Of a stretch of 64,000 bases of DNA, positions 61,460 through 64,000 are shown piece by piece. How positions within the stretch are numbered: the first letter of the stretch is position 1; each line of letters starts with the position of its first letter. Origin of the DNA: Sphaerotilus sp. GTDB lineage: Bacteria; Pseudomonadota; Gammaproteobacteria; Burkholderiales; Burkholderiaceae_C. Below the pieces are notes generated by a model, which saw nothing but the letters and a program-made list of their open reading frames with translations, had not been told where the DNA came from and did no database searches. The position numbers and the translations under genes were made by a program. The stretch lies in assembly GCF_013299175.1 (NCBI RefSeq), contig NZ_JAAFKF010000007.1, positions 1-64,000 of the forward strand, written 5' to 3'.

Positions 61460-62524
61460 TCACAGCCGCCCGGCGTGCTCCAGCGTCCACACGCCATGCG
61501 GCGACTTGCCGACGTTGACCTGCCGGACCACCTTTTTCTGCACGGTGTCGATCACCGTCAGCTTGCCGGCCCAGCGCGAGGCGACATAGAGGAGCTTGCG
61601 GTCGGGCGAGAGGTCCATGCAGTCCGGGCCGCTCGGCGCGGGGTAGGTGTCCACCACGGCGAGGGTCTGGATGTCGATGCGGCTGATGGTGTTGGCCACG
61701 CGGTTGCTGACCAGCACATGCCGCTGGTCGCCCCAGGCGCGGAAGGCGTGGGCGCCGGCGCCGGTCGGGATGCGCTTGATCAGCTTGGGCGGGTTGACGC
61801 TCACGTCATACGCCTCGACCACCTCGTCGCCCGTCAGACCGACCAGCAGCGTCTTGTCGTCCGCGCTCAGGAACACGTCGGCGGGCATCTTGCCGGACGG
61901 CACGGTCCAGCGCGTGGTCTGGGTGGCCAGGTCGATGGCGGTGATCTGGTTGTCGTCCTGCACGCTGGCGTAGACCACGCTGGACTTGGTGTCGATGATG
62001 ACGTGGCTGGGGGTCTTGCCGGTGGACAGGCGCTTGGCCAGGGCCAGCTCGAACCCACCCGTGGCCGGGCGCGTGACGCGGTAGAGGTCGATGTGGTTGA
62101 GCCGGTTGGCCGCGGTGACGAACCACTTCATGTCGGGCGAGAACCGCAACTGGTACGGGTCGATGATGTCCGTCATCGTGCGCTGGATCTGGCCGGTGCG
62201 CGGATCGACCAGCGTGATCGTGTTGCCGACCGCGTTGGCGATCAGCAGCGACTTCTCGTCCGGCGAGAGGTAGAGGTGGTGCGGCTCCTTGCCGGTGGGC
62301 AGGCGGCGCAGCTCGGTCAGGCTCACCGGGTCGATCACGCTGACGGTGGCGTCCAGCGAGTTGAGCACGAAGATCGGCGGGCGGCCTGCCGCCACAGGAA
62401 CGGAAGCCGCCGGAGCCGAAGCCGGCGCACTGGCGGCCGGCGCGGCAGCCTGGGTGGACAGGGATGCGGTACACGCCAGCAGCACGGCGAGGAGCGGGAA
62501 AAAGCGGCAGCGGCGCGAGGTCAT
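61460..62524 (-). CDS. YncE-like (YVTN) beta-propeller protein, secreted
   Basis: A 354-residue protein with a signal peptide (FFPLLAVLLACTASLSTQA), where LLAC could be a lipobox, an Ala/Pro/Ser linker, and about seven propeller blades with the YVTN pattern (FVLNSLDATVSVIDPVSL, LIANAVGNTITLVDPRTG, VLVSNRVANTISRIDIQTL, YVASRWAGKLTVIDTV). Such propellers are periplasmic or surface proteins with binding or scaffold roles; no catalytic residues are recognisable. Start MTSRRCRFFPLL at 62524. Confidence 0.85.
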   Translation of the reverse strand: MTSRRCRFFPLLAVLLACTASLSTQAAAPAASAPASAPAASVPVAAGRPPIFVLNSLDATVSVIDPVSLTELRRLPTGKEPHHLYLSPDEKSLLIANAVGNTITLVDPRTGQIQRTMTDIIDPYQLRFSPDMKWFVTAANRLNHIDLYRVTRPATGGFELALAKRLSTGKTPSHVIIDTKSSVVYASVQDDNQITAIDLATQTTRWTVPSGKMPADVFLSADDKTLLVGLTGDEVVEAYDVSVNPPKLIKRIPTGAGAHAFRAWGDQRHVLVSNRVANTISRIDIQTLAVVDTYPAPSGPDCMDLSPDRKLLYVASRWAGKLTVIDTVQKKVVRQVNVGKSPHGVWTLEHAGRL

Positions 62525-62636
62525 GCGGGAGGGAATCCTGAAAGCGGTGCGGCAGTGTACTGGCGACGCCTGAAGCGGATTCCGGCGTCCGCCCCCTGCT
62601 TGACCGCGATCAATCGGGGGGAGCCGCTCTGCCGAT

Positions 62637-63524
62637 TCAGGCCACGCCGTTCGCCTTGAACCACGCCACGCAGCGCGCCCAGCCGTCCTGCGCGGCGGCG
62701 GGGCGGAAGCTGGGGCGGTAGTCGGCGTGGAAGGCGTGCGGCGCATCCGGGTAGACGACGAACTCGGAACGCTGCGCCGCCACGCTGCCAGCGGCGAGCG
62801 CGGTCTTCATCTTCTCGACCGTGTCCAGCGGAATGCCGCCGTCCTGGCCGCCGTAGAGGCCGAGCACCGCGCCCTGGAGTTCACGCGCCAGCTCGACCGG
62901 GTGCCGCGGCGTCAGCGCCGTCGCGTTGCCGACCAGCCGGCCGTACCACGCCACGCCGGCCTTGACCTTGGGGTTGTGCGCGGCATAGAGCCAGGTGATG
63001 CGCCCGCCCCAGCAGAAGCCGGTGACGCCCAGCCGCGCCGTGTCGCCGCCATTGGCCGCCGCCCAGGCGACGGTGGCGTCCAGATCGCCCAGCACCTGCG
63101 CATCCGGCACCTTGCCGATGACCTCGCTCATCAGCTTGGCCATTTCACCGTAGCTGCCCGCGTCGCCCTGGCGCACGAACAGCTCCGGCGCGATGGCCAG
63201 ATAGCCCAGCCGCGCAAACCGCTTGGCGACATCGGCGATGTGCTCGTGGACGCCGAAGATCTCGCTGAGCACCAGCACCACCGGCAGGTTCTTGCCGCCA
63301 GCAGGCGCCGCACGGTAGGCGGGCATCTTGAAACCGTTCACGTCGATCGTCACCTCGCCGACCATCAGCCCATCGGCCGGCGTGTTGATGACGTTCTGCG
63401 CCATGACCGGCAATACCGCGGCGGCAAATCCGCTGCCGATGGCGGTCTGGACAAAGCTGCGCCGGGAGAACTCCTGGGTGGGGGTGAGGCTGTCGAATTC
63501 GGCACGGTTCACGGGGTCGGTCAT
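62637..63524 (-). CDS. Dienelactone hydrolase family protein with Tat signal
   Basis: A 295-residue alpha/beta hydrolase. The N-terminus carries a twin-arginine signal (FSRRSFVQTAIGSGFAAAVLP), so the enzyme is probably exported folded. The triad is visible: Cys in GVTGFCWGGR, Asp in YGGQDGGIP, His in DAPHAFHADYR, plus the Glu of LSEIFGVHEH that polarises the Cys in dienelactone hydrolases. The natural substrate is unknown. Start ATG 63524. The tnpB element begins 52 bp upstream. Confidence 0.9.
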   Translation of the reverse strand: MTDPVNRAEFDSLTPTQEFSRRSFVQTAIGSGFAAAVLPVMAQNVINTPADGLMVGEVTIDVNGFKMPAYRAAPAGGKNLPVVLVLSEIFGVHEHIADVAKRFARLGYLAIAPELFVRQGDAGSYGEMAKLMSEVIGKVPDAQVLGDLDATVAWAAANGGDTARLGVTGFCWGGRITWLYAAHNPKVKAGVAWYGRLVGNATALTPRHPVELARELQGAVLGLYGGQDGGIPLDTVEKMKTALAAGSVAAQRSEFVVYPDAPHAFHADYRPSFRPAAAQDGWARCVAWFKANGVA

Positions 63525-63586
63525 GGGCGGTCTCCTGTTCGGGGTGGACCCGCATTCTAGGAACGCACGGACACCGTTGACATCCT

Positions 63587-63606
63587 CCCCGCCCTAAAGG
63601 ACGGGG
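63587..63606 (-). repeat. Subterminal hairpin, second tnpB element
   Basis: CCCCGCCC-TAAA-GGACGGGG is the same sequence as at 29580-29599. Confidence 0.75.
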
Positions 63607-64000
63607 ATTCCTCCTGCGAGACGCGCATGTCCGCGCGCGGCGATGTTCCTGGCGGCGTTCACGTCGCGGTGGTGTTCCGCGCCGCAATCGCAGCATGTCC
63701 ATCGCCTCATTCGCAGACCTGTCCTGCCTTTCGGACTGCTGGCGGGTATGCCCCCGCAGCGCGAGCAGGTCTGGGTTGTGTAGGCTTCATTCACCTCCTC
63801 GAACACGATGCCGGCCTGATGGCTCTTGTATTCCAGCATCGTCTTCATCATCGACCACCCGGCGTCCAGCGTGGATTTCGCCATCCGAGTCTTCACCATC
63901 GCGCCGGCCTGCACGTTCCCGACGAAGATCGCCGCGTTGCGCTCGACCAGCCCGGTGCTGAACTTGTGCATCGCGTCCTTGCGCGTGTTGGCGATCTTCG
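63594..64000 (-). CDS. tnpB: TnpB, RNA-guided endonuclease, 5' partial at window edge
   Basis: The C-terminal 135 or so residues, open to the right edge (KIANTRKDA continues past the track start). It carries the RuvC Glu (GIVFEEVNEAYT), the zinc ribbon (CSRCGG ... CCDCG) and the last Asp (HHRDVNAARN). It differs from the first copy at a few positions, for example QAGAMVKTRMAKSTL against QAKAMVKTKMAKSTL and SHQAGIVFEE against SHGAGIVFEE, so the copies have diverged slightly. Confidence 0.92.
   Translation of the reverse strand, partial: KIANTRKDAMHKFSTGLVERNAAIFVGNVQAGAMVKTRMAKSTLDAGWSMMKTMLEYKSHQAGIVFEEVNEAYTTQTCSRCGGIPASSPKGRTGLRMRRWTCCDCGAEHHRDVNAARNIAARGHARLAGGIPVL

Larger units (their letters stand above)
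63577..64000 (-). mobile_element. Second IS200/IS605-type tnpB element, cut by window edge
   Basis: From TTGACATCCTCCCC onward this is nearly identical to the element at 29570, including the terminal hairpin. Only the right end and the 3' part of tnpB lie in the window. The left flank differs from the first copy, confirming the right boundary. Confidence 0.85.

Overview
The window is about 64 kb of GC-rich DNA, with strong codon bias and long antisense shadow ORFs. Gene content and order point to a betaproteobacterium of the order Burkholderiales, probably near the Leptothrix/Sphaerotilus/Ideonella group. The evidence is the order secA - M23 peptidase - dciA-like gene, gpmA - rhodanese - grxC, glnE - yhdP - nitrilase, priA - hemE close to the atpIBEFHAGDC operon, and glnA - DUF4124 gene - ntrB - ntrC. 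The genus is an inference. The atp/hemE/priA block often lies near oriC in this order. I saw no rRNA, tRNA or CRISPR array.

Layout. 1-3690: C-terminal part of a large secreted repeat protein with Calx-beta repeats, a von Willebrand A domain and an unusual Cys-rich tail. 3697-13561: housekeeping genes argJ, a GNAT, secA, an M23 peptidase, a dciA-like gene, gpmA, a rhodanese, grxC and kup. 13509-21943: a rhombosortase-like protease, glnE, yhdP and a nitrilase. 21965-27179: an accessory cluster of two paralogous ATP-grasp ligases, a UbiH-type monooxygenase and a CelD/BioF2-like acetyltransferase. 27366-31857: priA and hemE, separated by a tnpB-only IS200/IS605-type element whose right end abuts and may supply the priA start codon. 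32082-34190: lemA and two TPM-domain genes. 34259-41642: the complete F1Fo ATP synthase operon. 41831-45483: a lactonase-like protein, a GNAT, and a cytochrome b561/cytochrome c' pair. 44617-49754: a MocR-type regulator divergent from an overlapping four-gene operon (LysE exporter, EamA exporter, aminotransferase, PhzF-like enzyme). 49777-52860: rpoH behind a perfect CIRCE operator, and a YhgE/Pip-type membrane protein. 53073-57745: the nitrogen-control block ntrC-ntrB-DUF4124-glnA. 57935-63524: a MoCF/CinA-like protein, an EI24 membrane protein, a fatty-acid-hydroxylase-type protein, a deacetylase-like protein, a beta-propeller protein and an exported dienelactone hydrolase. 63577-64000: start of a second tnpB element, cut by the window edge.

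How the genes work together. Glutamine synthetase (glnA), the adenylyltransferase that modifies it (glnE) and the two-component system controlling its transcription (ntrB/ntrC) are all here. glnA has a recognisable sigma-54 promoter with upstream NtrC-like sites and an intrinsic terminator behind it. The heat-shock sigma factor is under an HrcA-type operator, which links two stress regulators. Many neighbours overlap by 4 nt (ATGA/GTGA), indicating translational coupling. The least explained regions are the ATP-grasp/UbiH/acetyltransferase cluster, the tnpB-priA junction and the Cys-rich tail of the repeat protein.
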